This document shows, one piece after another, positions 22,910-32,960 of a DNA stretch of 64,000 bases (the stretch's first letter is position 1; the number at the start of each line of letters is the position of its first letter). The notes beneath the pieces are model-generated. The model had not been told where the DNA came from, searched no databases, and saw only the letters and a list, made by a program, of their open reading frames with translations. The stretch is taken from NCBI RefSeq assembly GCF_027887165.1, contig NC_077233.1, positions 218,346,517 through 218,410,516 on the forward strand, written 5' to 3'. A program made the position numbers and the translations under genes. Source of the stretch: Monodelphis domestica (Eukaryota > Chordata > Mammalia > Didelphimorphia > Didelphidae).

Positions 22910-23163
22910 GGCAACAAATATTTATTAAGTATGTTCTATGTGCCAGTGCCATGGTAATTTTGGAGATCCAAAGAAAAACAAAACTAGTTCCTGTAAGATA
23001 TGAAAAATCAGATCTTACAATCTAATGGGGAAAACAACACACAAACAAATATGTATAAGTGAGATATATGGAGAATAAATTAGGGAGAATCTCAGTGTAA
23101 ATGCATTCCCATTAAGAGATTCCATAAAGGCTATTTACAGAAGGTATAGTTTTCTCTGAGACT
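22910..23163 (+). repeat. Ancient repeat, left part (interrupted by the ERV)
   Basis: Starts TATTTATTAAGTATGTTCTATGTGCC, then TAATGGGGAAAACAACACAC, and ends CTCTGAGACT directly at the LTR. The family continues in register at 28727. Confidence 0.65.
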
Positions 23164-23454
23164 TGTAGGAGTAAAAGTGAATAAATACTCGTAGTATTTT
23201 AAAAATATACAGGATTTTAATAACAATCAGAAGAGAAGGAAAAGAAAAAGGGTTCTTTCAGTCAAGTGAGGAGAGCAAAGAGAGCCAGAGACTCATACCT
23301 GCAGCACTTTTCCAAAAGCACAAGTTCCCAAAAAAGAGCCCTGCAGCGTGGGTCTCAACCAAATTTATCTCCCAAGCCTCTGTACATAAAATGAGGACAT
23401 AACTTAAAACGATACTGGGAATTTAGCTCAGGTGTGGCAAATTTTCCACCTGCA
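23164..23454 (-). repeat. ERV 3' LTR (LTR A)
   Basis: On the minus strand it runs TGCAGGTGGAAAA...CTCCTACA. Partner of LTR B; they share long stretches such as GAAGGAAAAGAAAAAGGG and AAATTTATCTCCCAAGCCTC on the plus strand. Confidence 0.8.
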
Positions 23455-24079
23455 ATTCCCCCGTGATCCTTTGGGAGACTAGTCTCCCCAATAGATCATT
23501 TTAAACATAATTAACTAAGGCACATACAATTTTACACAGGGAAAATACAATTTAGGGAGAAGGAACCAAAAAGGGAATCACGAACAAGACCAATTGGGGG
23601 CAATCCCCTTTGGTACAACAAAGTACATATAAGCAAATGTATTCAACCCCCCAGAGTTCAATTCTGCATATTCAGTTTTGCTCAGGAACTCCTGGAGCAG
23701 TATACAGTCTTCATGGGCATCTCCATGGCATCTTCTGCCAGGAGTTCAGTCTCTGGATTCTAGAAGGCAGCAAATTTCTTACCCTTAAAAAAAAATTTCT
23801 CAAAAGGAACTTAAAACTTTTCATTACAAAATAAAAATACATTCCCCCCTGAGGAGGATATCAATACCCCCCCCCCCCGAGGATATAGGGATACACATAG
23901 GAATAACACAGGGATACATGGTCAAGTCATAAGGCATATGAATCAATTATCAAAAACATCAAAGAATCCAAAGAAATTACAAAATAACCAGTGACTGAAA
24001 TAAAGAATATCAAAAACATGAAAAATTCTAGGAAAAAAAGAAAAAATTCACAAATCACAGCATATTCTTTTGGTAATCC
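23455..24079 (-). other. ERV 3' interior segment
   Basis: Runs from the purine tract beside LTR A to LTR D. 23460-23870 is homologous to 60800-61240 (CTTTGGGAGACTAGTCTCC / CATTGGGAGACTAGTGTCC; CAGTCTCTGGATTCTAGAAGG / CATTCTCTGGATTTAGGAG). No open frame. Confidence 0.6.
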
Positions 24080-24851
24080 CGTAAGGGTAATTTTAGGGTT
24101 GTGATTTAATCTAAATTAATTTGGTCACCAGAGAATATCCCAAATAAAATACCAAAGTTAGTTTGGAAGTTTTATGGTGGTTTAATTAATATAGGGGGAA
24201 GGAATTAAGGAGAAGAGAGAGGGAGAGGGTATAGGATTTCTACCACCTGGCCTTTTCCAGGGGGAATTCAAAGACCTCCACCACAAGGTCTTTGTAGAAG
24301 ATTAGAGACGTTCCTAAGAGGCTAGTGTTTGGAAGGTAAAGGAGAAAAGAATCAGCCTAAACTCCGAGAGAGCTCAGTGAAGATACCTCACCTGAACTAG
24401 GCTACTAAGCTTCTCCCAGTATTGTATCAAGGAAACTCAACACCAAACCCGGACAACAGCTGCCGCCACGCCAAGATGCTAAGACCCTCAGCACGCTGCT
24501 GCCAGAGCCACCTCTCCACAAAAAGAGGCCAGAGAGAGGAAGTGATGTGAAATATATAGACCGTTTTTACATCACTTTCCTGCATCTCACATGTACCAAT
24601 GGTAACTTAAGCTTGACTTAGGATGGCCCAGGGGTCTGTCAGTTGTTTCTGATTTGTCATTTGCTAGAACATGTCTGTCATAGGCCATCCTCCTCAATAT
24701 TTAATCCTTAAGTAGGGGTGTAGACATTTCTGTTTTGTTAGAATAAGCAGAGTGGAGTAAATTTAAAGTTCATAATCCATGTCCCATAAGCCTGCAATGA
24801 CAACCATTCACTAACCCAATTTAGCAGTCTGGACTACAGTAAGTTGTCACA
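24080..24851 (-). mobile_element. Extra LTR (LTR D) within the ERV
   Basis: Its left part matches LTR C at 59916: TAATTTTAGGGTTGTGATTT / TAATTTTTAGTGTCTTGATTT, then GGTCACCAG / GGTCGCCAT, then a purine block after TTTAATTAATA. The right end reads TTGTCACA. I found no clear target duplication. It is either a nested solo LTR or a recombined copy. Confidence 0.55.
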
Positions 24852-25817
24852 TCATGAAAGAAAATAGAAAAAAAAACCTAGATCTCAAAAGAAATGGGAA
24901 ATAGCATCCCCTAGTTTGACCCTTTTGTTCACTTTTAAGGATAATTGAGTCAGAACAATTGATGTTATATACTTGATAAAGAGTGTGGTACAAGGAAGTC
25001 CTGCATTTAACACATGTTAAACTTCTACAACCTCGAGCCTCACACATGATCAAGTCCTTGCGCTCTTTGCGCAAAATGTCATTAATCCCCAGGGGTTTGG
25101 TTTGGTTTTTACCTTTTGTGTTTGTGTGTCACTTTTTAGGTCAACTTCTGTGCTCCTTTGTGGTCCATTTTTCCTTGATTCATATATATTCATCAAGCAA
25201 AAGCCTCATGAGATAAGTTAGGGGCAGGTTGTCCAAAGCTTTTTGGGTATGCATCTATATGCTTGGCAAATGAACCTCTTAGCTTATTCTGTTGCAAAAA
25301 GTAAAACAGTTAAAAAATAGTTTTCATATTGGTGACATAAGCTTTAAATATAAAAATGAGAGAAAAACTCAAATACTACCTCGCACATGCAGGAAGAAAA
25401 ACAATAATGAAAAATATCAAAATTGTATATATTTCACAATTACAGAGGCAAAATATAGAGGCTACTTGCTGAAAAATAAGATTCATTTCCTCTTTAATTT
25501 GTCATGATACACAGTATGAGTACAAATTAAGTAGATAAAGCAATGGAGGTATAGAAGCAATAATACATTCAAGAGAAAAAAAATTATAGAAGGTACAAAA
25601 TGTTTAAAAAAGGCACCTCAGGTCAATATAGGGCACTAATACAGTTTGATTTTTTTTGAGGTAATATATGTATTATTCTATAAGGGCAATTTGTTCAAGT
25701 AGAAGGATCAAATACAGTGCAACAAAATAATACAGATCCAGCAATAGGGGCGTCTTATCACAATCAATAGTCAAATAAAATCAATAGAGTCAATTATTCA
25801 TTATCAACAGAAGGTAC
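24852..25817 (-). other. ERV interior, unassigned
   Basis: Lies where env would begin, but no signal peptide, surface or transmembrane motif is recognisable in any frame. AT-rich and decayed. Confidence 0.45.
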
Positions 25818-26867
25818 TCATTTTACATGGCTACAATGAATCCATGAGCCCCTCTTCCCAATTTTAATGGCTATTGGTGTAGTTAATAGGACTTGAAACA
25901 GTCCATTAGAAGCAGGTTCAGTCGACCCAGTACATTTGAAATTCTTTATGTAGACACTATCACCTGGGTTTAAATTATGAAGTGAGAAGTCTATGGGACC
26001 TGCCTGAAAAGCAGCAATTATATGATATATGTGGCAATTGTATCCCCTCCTAACAATAGGCAGGGGTAAATGGTTGTACCTGAATAGGTGGATGTACAAA
26101 TAGCATCTCAAATGGTGAGATCACTTCAGGGTCTGCTTCTGAGATAAAATAGGGCCAGAGGTAGAATTTCAGGCCATTTTTAAATGAGTCTCTGTGCACA
26201 ATTTTTCAATCATAGATTTAAGTTCTTTATTCATTTTTTTCAACTTGGCCAAGGCTCTGGGGATGTTATGGTGTATGAAATTTAGGCGTTATTCCCAAAC
26301 ATAAATAAATTGGCGATAAGACCAAATCTATAAAATGAATTCTTCTATCTGAATCAATTCGTGTTGGTAGGCCCAAACAAGGAATAATTTCTTTCAAAAG
26401 AATTTTGGTAACAAAAACCAATGTGGCCTGAGCAGTAGGGCTACCTGGTCATCTGATCAACTATGACCAAAAAAATTTTATACTGTCCAGATTTTGGTAT
26501 AGACATAAAATCAATTTGTAAATGTTCAAATGGTGTGTAAGCAAGAGGATGTCCACCAAAGGCTTTTCCATGAAAAGGATGCTGATTAAAGGCCTGGCAG
26601 ATAGGACAAGCTGTACATACTTTGGAAGCAATTATAGTTATTCCAGGTGCTATCCATGCTTTTTTTTTTAACAGAGTCTACAATGACTTGAGTGCTAAAA
26701 TGATCATGTTTATGGATGGAGTGACAAATTTGGTTATAGAAATTTCTAGGGAGCAGGCGTTTGCCTTCTGATGATACCCAAACTCCATTAATTTGTTTGG
26801 CTTTTAAATTTTTTCTTCCATTTTCCCACTTCTTTGTCATTGTAGGAAAAGGATAGATCCAAATCAT
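25818..26867 (-). pseudogene. ERV pol, integrase remnant
   Basis: The N-terminal zinc-binding region (ICHSIHKHDHFST) lies at 26586-26867. Catalytic-core-like codons follow with stops. The C-terminal domain at 25818-26111 keeps KNFKCTGSTEP and ends RGSWIHCSHVK, as in gammaretroviral integrases. Several stops and frameshifts break it. Confidence 0.75.
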
Positions 26868-27429
26868 CAGTAATTTCCAGGCCTTTCCAAGGCCACTAGC
26901 TTTGCTGAGGCACCTGCTTGTTCATTTCCCCTGGAGACAGGGCCAGTACCACATGTGTGGGCAGAGAAGTGAACAACAGCTATGACTTTGGGGAGATGGA
27001 GGGCAGAAAGAAAGTCAGCAATAAGGTCTGCGTTGGCAATACATTTTTCAGCTGATGTTAAGAATCCCCTCTTAAGGCGTAGCATGCCAATGACGTGGCA
27101 TATGCCAAATGCATAACAGGAGTCCATGTAAATAATGACTCTTATCCTTTGTAATGACACATGTGTGTTTCAAAGCTGTGAGTTCTGCAACTTGTGGGCT
27201 TACATTTTAAGGGTAAGGAAGCTGACCACAGAGTGGCAAATTTAAGAACTACCACTGCTACTCTATAGTGCATACCATCCTTCATAAACAAAGAACCATC
27301 TGTAAATAATATTAAACCTGTATTATCCAAAGGGGTGTCCAACAAGTCATTATGAGGTTTATCAGTAATGGACATCAAAGATGTACAGTCGTGTAAAGGT
27401 TCTCCAGAAGTTGGCAAATCAGGGAGCAA
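26867..27429 (-). pseudogene. ERV pol, RNase H remnant
   Basis: Two overlapping pieces in different frames (27142-27429, then 26867-27160). The first carries the RNase H active-site start LILFTDGS. The second carries a decayed YMDSCYAFG (normally D-S-x-Y-A) and the VVHFSAHT strand near the usual H-C-x-A-H-T. A frameshift separates them near 27150. The family is gammaretroviral pol. Confidence 0.75.
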
Positions 27430-28400
27430 GTTTGCAGGATTTTAACATGATTTGTTTATTATTCAATTAGGGTTATTTTGGTGGGAGAACAGATAGGGCA
27501 GGATGGGACATCGGGAGAAGGAGCAGGGGAGGGAAGTTTAGCCAGGAGTTGCTCCATACAAGAAAGGAGGTTTTCCATCCAAGACATAGGAGAGGGGTCT
27601 TTCTATTTAAGGAGAAATAGAATTTTCCTCTCTCAGTAGTTCAGGAACAGGTTTGGAAAAAGTCAGATATATTTTTAGATGGAATCTTCATTTTCCATTG
27701 GACCATTTAAAGAATGTTTAAAATTTTCCAGTTGAAATTGAATGTAAGCTTGCATTTTAGCTTGCATTTTGTGCATCATAATCTTTTGTGCCTTAATATT
27801 TAAGAATTGATAAAGAAAATTTCCTAACAACATAAGGAGGCATTCTGAAAATTTAAAGGTTTCCAATTGAAGGAAAGGCAAAAAGGTTTCTTGTAGAGTA
27901 GCATTCATTATTAGCAGTTCAATAAAAAGACAAAACTGAATGTGCAATACTAGCCTTTAGTGGCAGGGGTGAGGAGGCTTAAGTCAAGGATTATGGGCTG
28001 GTTTTAGGGGTGAGGATTCTTCTTAGCTGGAGTAAGAAGAGGTTTTTTTTAGCTAAGAGGGAGTATAGGAAGCTGGGTGGGGTGTTTTGGAAAAGGACTT
28101 AGTTAGGAGAGAGGGTCAGTACCCCCCTGAAAAGGGAAAAGGGATTCCCCTCTGCTGGGCTGGAGTTTGGGGCAGGGAATTTAAAGCTTACCAGTAGCAG
28201 CAACAGCAAGCAGCAGTAACAGCAGCAGGAGTTAGCAGCAACAGCCTCTGTGAGGGAGAGACCTGACTACCCAGCTCTCCTGATGGCAGGTGTAGGCAGA
28301 AACCCTGAGAAAGCTTTGAAGGGTTTCCCAGAGGGAGAAGGGTGAAAGAAGACGGGAGAGGGAAAACCATGGCAGGAGAAGAAATCTGGTTTCTCTAGTT
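27430..28400 (-). pseudogene. ERV leader and gag-position remnant
   Basis: Holds a proline/serine-rich stretch near 27480-27600, a Gln/Met-rich open frame at 27675-27947, and an interrupted GCAGCA/ACAGCA repeat at 28195-28240. None shows a recognisable capsid or zinc knuckle, so assignment rests on position only. Confidence 0.4.
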
Positions 28401-28405
28401 CTGAA

Positions 28406-28423
28406 ATCCCTTCATGATTGCCA
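28406..28423 (-). other. Primer binding site, tRNA-Arg-like
   Basis: Six bases inside the 5' LTR the minus strand reads TGGCAATCATGAAGGGAT. The complement of the mammalian tRNA-Arg(TCG) 3' end is TGGCGACCACGAAGGGAC. The four differences are all transitions, three of them at CpG or C>T positions. Confidence 0.65.
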
Positions 28424-28429
28424 AAAAAT

Positions 28430-28726
28430 TGTAGGAGTAAGAATGAATAAATACTCTTAGTATTTTAAAAACATATAGGATTTTAATAATAATCAAAAGA
28501 GAAGGAAAAGAAAAAGGGTTCTTTCAGTGAAGTGAGCAGAGCAAAGAGAACCAGAGACAAAGAGAACCTGCAGCACTTTACCAAAAGCACAGGCTCCCAA
28601 AAAGAGCTGAAATATGGGTCTCAGCCAAATTTATCTCCCAAGCCTCTACTTCTGTACATAAATTGAGGGCGTAACTTAAAAGGATGCTGGGAATGTAGCT
28701 TAGGTGTGGCATATTTTCCACCTGCA
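28430..28726 (-). repeat. ERV 5' LTR (LTR B)
   Basis: TGCAGGTGGAAAA...CTCCTACA on the minus strand, 297 bp. It differs from LTR A by scattered substitutions and small indels, so the insertion is old. Confidence 0.8.
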
Positions 28727-29240
28727 CAGACTTAAAGGCAGCCTTGGAAGGCAGGAGGCAGAAATAAGGAAGGAGAGAACTGAGAGGGACAGCCAGTAAT
28801 ACAGGACTGAATCAGGAAATGAAGTGTTTTGTGTGAGAAACAACATGAAGACAGTGTCACTGGATTGTAGAGTATATGGAGGGCAAAAAAGAAGATTTCA
28901 ATATGATCCCTGAGGTGATAGGGAGTCATGAAGTTTATTGAAAAGGAGAATAAAATGATCAGACCAACACTTTAGGAAAAATCCCTTTGCTCACTCAATA
29001 GAGGGTGGATTGTCATGGGGTGAATGAAGTCAGGGAAATCTACCAGCAGGGTGTTGGAATAGTTCAGGCTTGAAATGATGAGGGCCTGCACTAGAGAGGT
29101 AGAAGTCAGAGGAGAATAAGGGTTATCTCAGGGATTTGACAACAGATTGGATATAGAAAATAAGAGCATGAAGGAGGTGTCCAGAATTATTCTTAAAGTC
29201 AAGAGTATATTCCAAGGAATTTGGGAAATGTTCTATTTTT
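28727..29240 (+). repeat. Ancient repeat, right part (continues 22910-23163)
   Basis: CAGACTTAAAGGCAGCC, CAGTGTCACTGGATTG, GATAGGGAGTCATGAAG and GATGAGGGCCTGCACTAGAG follow a non-coding mammalian repeat I recognise but will not name. The same family occurs at 52365-52740 (plus) and about 51380-52360 (minus). Confidence 0.6.
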
Positions 29241-29470
29241 GACATATCTTCAAAGTAAATATACCTTTGTAAATGCAAATTGATGAACTAGAACTTGCCT
29301 GATTGTCATTCACTGGTGACAAACAGGTTTTTTTTTAAATAGAGATAGGGATGGGGTAGCCATGTCTTTTGAGGGTTTGATCCAATAACATTAGAGAAGT
29401 ATCACAAGCCCCAAAGGGTACTCATAGAATCTTGCCTACCATAGATCTTTCCATTGCCCTTTAAGTCACC

Positions 29471-29704
29471 TACAACATTGATTTTTTTTTTGTGAGAATC
29501 AAATAAGATTTTATTTATAAAATACTTTGCAAAATTTAAATTGCTTTATAAGTGCTATTGTCATTTTGAACTTTGTTCCCTGATTCAATATTATCTTCAG
29601 ATTCAATATCAAAATATCTAGCTTTATTTTTTAATTGATTAATTTGGTTGTTTGTTACTCCCTCTCTCTTCTCCCTTCCCATCAAAGAATCATTTGACCA
29701 AAAG

Positions 29705-29763
<59 letters not shown>

Positions 29764-29776
29764 ACATTGATTTTTT
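29471..29776 (+). mobile_element. Retroposed insertion with 17-bp target duplication and (TA)n
   Basis: TACAACATTGATTTTTT stands at 29471-29487 and again at 29760-29776. The insert combines a MIR-like tail, an L1-3'-UTR-like block and a 54-bp pure AT repeat at its right end. Confidence 0.6.
29707..29760. repeat. (TA)27 microsatellite
   Basis: Uninterrupted alternating AT, likely variable in length and able to extrude a cruciform. Confidence 0.9.
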
Positions 29777-30059
29777 AATAAATTTCAATATTTAAGAACT
29801 TTCAGCCCCATAATACCGTGGGGAGAATTTTAGTGTTAAAAATATGTTTTTGGCTTATTGAGCAATTTAAATCATAGAAAATACCAAGCAATTTTCTAAA
29901 TACAAATCCTTTGATATTTTTTTCCTATTCATTTGGGCCCAACTCAAAAACTATTTTTATCATTATTGACCCTTGGACCACTACATCTGGACTCATCTCA
30001 GTCTCTAATATGCTATATATAAGGAAATAGAATAGATACAAAGAAAATGACAGGAATAA

Positions 30060-30180
30060 CTAGATCAGTCTTAGCTGTTGTAGAAGGAGTTTTGGATTTG
30101 GAGTCAGAGGATATAGGTTCAGTTCCCAGCTGTTACATATGTGATCTTGTGCAGCATTAGTCTTACGAGGAACATTTCAA
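30060..30180 (+). repeat. MIR-like fragment
   Basis: GATTTGGAGTCAGAGGATATAGG then TGTGATCTTGTGCA, a decayed SINE core. Confidence 0.5.
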
Positions 30181-30383
30181 CTGTAACTAAGATGAGGACT
30201 AATCATGAAATGATACCACATTTGGATCTAAACTTGTTGAGACCAATGCTATTATAAAGGACCCATTCAGGGTAGAGACTGAAGCAGTACAGGGGGAGGG
30301 TGCCCCTTAGGTGATAGGGGGAAATGCTTATACTTCTATTCTTGCTATATCTTCAAAGTAAATACAGAGTGTATAGAATAGAG

Positions 30384-31022
30384 TGTAAGGGGTGTTCAGG
30401 GAAGACTAGTACTTCTGGTGTGAGGGCCTGCTGAGCCTTCTCAGGGCTGCTCATCCTCCCTTGGTATACACCTGCCACCCTCTCATGTGTGGCTCCAAGG
30501 AGCTATAGCATGCTCAGTAGCCACACTGAGGTAAACTGCCTTGGCAGGTGGGCTAAACCAGACTGAGGATAACCAACAGGCCTCAAGCCCATTGGTGAGT
30601 GAGAGAGATGTCTACCCCAAGCACATGAAGACTTGCCCCCTGATGAATGGGGAGATGAGAACAGTTTGTTCCAACTACTATGAAGGTAGCTGAAACAGAT
30701 GGAGTGTTTGGTGCTGTAAAATGGAGATTTGAACCCTGGACTTCAATCCCCAGAAGTCCTTGGTACTTCCCAGAATTCCCTATAATCTCACCTGAGTCCT
30801 CACCTGAGTGCGAGAACACAATTTAGTATTTAAAGGGTTCTCTGCCTCCCAAGCTTTCTCTCTCTTCCTGTACTCGAAGATGGCAAGATGTAGTGAGTAA
30901 GATGTGAATGGGCTAATGTGCCCTAGGCAAGTGTTTTATTATTTTGTATCCTTGATTTCTAATAGTCTTAATAAACCTCATAAAAATATAATACTTTTAT
31001 TTACTAGAGACTAACTGTTACA
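30384..31022 (+). mobile_element. LTR-like element E
   Basis: Begins TGTAAGGGGTGTTCAGG. A TATA-like TATTTAAAG lies at about 30827-30835 and AATAAA at about 30970. It ends ACTAACTGTTACA. Its first 340 bp match element F in inverted orientation. No internal viral sequence follows. Confidence 0.55.
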
Positions 31023-31034
31023 GCGCTTGGTCAG

Positions 31035-31310
31035 AACTCAAAGAAGCTAAGATCATTCAACACATCCTGAGCAGTCGCCAGTTGTCTTGCCACTGGACAT
31101 AGATGACTCTGGAACAGAGAGTGAAGCTCTCTACCCTCTTGAATAGGAGTGTGCCTAGAACCCTGAGAGCAAAATGGAAAAAGTGAATTTGCATAATTCT
31201 GCCTAACTTCAATCTAATTCTTGAGCTAGTCACAACATCACCTTATGATGTCATTTTTGTCCTCTTAAGTAAAAAGGAAGACAACCAACCAACCATCCAT
31301 TCCCTTTCTG
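31035..31310 (+). repeat. SINE, second family
   Basis: CCAGTTGTCTTGCCACTGGAC, ATGACTCTGGAACAGAGAG, then TGATGTCATTTTTGTCCTC and a GACAACCAACC tail. Same family as the antisense copy at 21608-21955. Confidence 0.6.
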
Positions 31311-31384
31311 AAAGCTAATTGATTTTAATTGGTTAAATGGAACTAGGGTAGAAATGATGAGGGAGGATTTAAGAAAAACATGGA

Positions 31385-31510
31385 GGGTTCAAATCTAGAC
31401 TAAGATATGTCCTAGGTGTGTGAGCCTGGGCAAGTCTTTTGACCCCCACTCTTCTGCCATAGAACCAATACACAGTATTGATTCTAAGACAGAAGGTAAG
31501 GGTTTAAAAA
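31385..31510 (+). repeat. SINE, 5'-truncated (family of 2797-2982)
   Basis: From GGTTCAAATCTAGACTAAG to GACAGAAGGTAAGGG and a short A-tail. Confidence 0.75.
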
Positions 31511-31715
31511 GGGGGGGGGGCAGCTGGGTAGCTCAGTGAATTAAGAGCCAGGCCTAGAGATGGGAGGTTCTAGGTTCAAATCTGGCCTCAGACACATCCC
31601 AGCTGTGTGACCTTGGGCAAGTCACTTCACCTCCATTGTCTAGCCCTTACTGCTCTTCTGCCTTGGAACCAATATACAGTATTGATTCCAAGATGGAAGG
31701 TGAGGTAAAAAAAAT
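31511..31715 (+). repeat. Marsupial tRNA-derived SINE, full length
   Basis: G-run, CAGCTGGGTAGCTCAGTG through GATGGAAGGTGAGG plus an A-rich tail. It sits directly behind the truncated copy. Confidence 0.9.
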
Positions 31716-31724
31716 AAAGAAAAG

Positions 31725-32132
31725 AAAAGAAAAACATGGCAAAATCTATATGAACTGATTCAAAGTGAAGTGAGAAGAACCAAGAGACTACTGTGCACAG
31801 TGACAGCAAGGCTATGATGATGATCAACTGTGAAAAATGTGACTGCTCTAATAGATACAATGGTCCAGGATAATTCCAAAGGACTTGTTATTTAAAAAAA
31901 AATGATATCCACCTCCATAGCAAGAACTGATGAACACTGAATGCAAATTGAAGTAAAATATCCTAATTTTATTTTCTTTGCTTTATTACAAATATGATTA
32001 ATATGGAAATATGTTTTGCATGATTTTGCATGTATAATTAACATATTGTTTGCTTTCTCAGTGGGTAGGGGAGGGAGTAGGAAAGAGGGAGAGAATTTAG
32101 AATTCAAAATTTTAAAAGAAAACAACATTTTA
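31725..32132 (+). mobile_element. Old L1 3' end (outer layer of the L1 nest)
   Basis: L1 3' end sequence (TCAAAGTGAAGTGAGAAGAAC to GGTAGGGGAGGGAGTAGG). Its A-rich tail was the target of L1-B and resumes at 45037 (AATAAATAACTTTTAAAAAT) on the far side of the nest. Confidence 0.7.
32116..32132 (+). repeat. L1-B target-site duplication, left copy
   Basis: AAGAAAACAACATTTTA, repeated exactly at 45020-45036. Confidence 0.85.
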
Positions 32133-32144
32133 TTTATTTTTTAA

Positions 32145-32160
32145 ACATTATTTTATTTGG
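32145..32160 (+). repeat. L1-A target-site duplication, left copy
   Basis: ACATTATTTTATTTGG, repeated exactly at 38572-38587. The sequence is the antisense of the L1-B poly(A)-signal region (CCAAATAAAATAATG). Confidence 0.9.
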
Positions 32161-32960
32161 AAGATGGCGGCTTAGAGAAAGCTGAAGTTCAGATCTCCGG
32201 AAAACCCTTCCCGACCGATCTCAAACTAGAAGCTCCTAAGGCGCCGAAATTCAAAACGATCAACAGCACAGACCCTGGGAACCCTCCTCCTGGACCTGGA
32301 CCCGGTTCAAAAGGTACGGCTCCCCTTAAAAGCCAGAACCCGAGATCCCTCGGACCTCAGGGGTAGGAGCGCAGAGTCCAAGGCTCCCGGAAGCCGCAGC
32401 CGCGCCGGGCTCAGAGAGCAGGGTCTGAGGAACAACAACCCTCAGGGTCTTCTACCCAAGTCCCAGTCCGGGTGAAAGTTACTGCCTGGGGCTTCCGCTG
32501 CAAAGAGCCTGTCGGTCAAAGAGCCAGTTGGTCCGGGTGAAAGTTACTGCCTGGGGCCTCCGCTGCAAAGAGCCGCTCGGTCCGGGTGAAAGTTACTGCC
32601 TGGGGCCTCCGCTGCAGAGAGCTGGTCAAAACAACAGCAACCCTCAGGGCGGGCAAGACAGCCTCACGGGCTGGATCCTGCTATCCAAGTCTCAGTGAAA
32701 GTCTGTGCTCTCGGAGCTTGGGGAAGCGGCAGCCCATCCCCCCGCAGGCCGACGAAACAGCCTCACGGCCAGCGATTCTGAAGGCAACTTCCGGAAATCG
32801 AGCCAGGGGGAGAGTGTGGCCTCGTGGTCCGACCCTTCCATTCCAGTTCCAGTGAGGCATATTCAGTTTAACCCAGGGAAAGTCATAGAACCATCTGCCC
32901 AGGACTAAAGCCTCTGATCACCAGACAAAGACAAGAAAAGCCAATCCTCCACGTTCAGAG
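32161..32960 (+). promoter_or_regulatory. L1-A 5' UTR / internal promoter
   Basis: 800-bp CpG-rich leader in an AT-rich region. It begins with GATGGCGGC, a YY1-core-like sequence as at the start of human L1. Contains three tandem units described separately. Promoter role is inferred from L1 biology. Confidence 0.65.
32466..32635 (+). repeat. Three tandem units in the L1-A 5' UTR
   Basis: GTCCGGGTGAAAGTTACTGC starts at 32466, 32531 and 32580, each followed by CTGGGGC(C/T)TCCGCTGCA. Spacing is 65 then 49 bp. It resembles the monomer arrays of rodent L1 promoters in principle, not in sequence. Confidence 0.85.

Larger units (their letters stand above)
23164..28726 (-). mobile_element. Decayed gammaretrovirus-like endogenous retrovirus
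   Basis: Two related LTRs in the same orientation (28430-28726 as the 5' LTR, 23164-23454 as the 3' LTR) bound a 5-kb interior. Read right to left it contains a tRNA-Arg-like primer site, a gag-position stretch with no clear gag, broken RNase H and integrase, an unassigned stretch, an extra LTR, and a 3' interior segment ending in a purine tract (GGGGGAAT) next to the 3' LTR. Reverse transcriptase and env are not recognisable. Flanks GAGACT (left) and CAGACT (right) are a near-perfect 6-bp target duplication. All frames are broken, so it cannot encode virus. Confidence 0.8.

Noticed and set aside
22910..23163. Left flank of the ERV as part of the provirus
   Set aside because: It matches the start of the same ancient repeat that continues on the other side, so it is host DNA.
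26867..27429. A possible host RNase H gene
   Set aside because: Flanking integrase, LTRs, primer site and broken frames show it is ERV pol.
28195..28240. GCAGCA/ACAGCA run considered as a coding CAG repeat
   Set aside because: Interrupted, inside a decayed ERV, with no supported gene frame.
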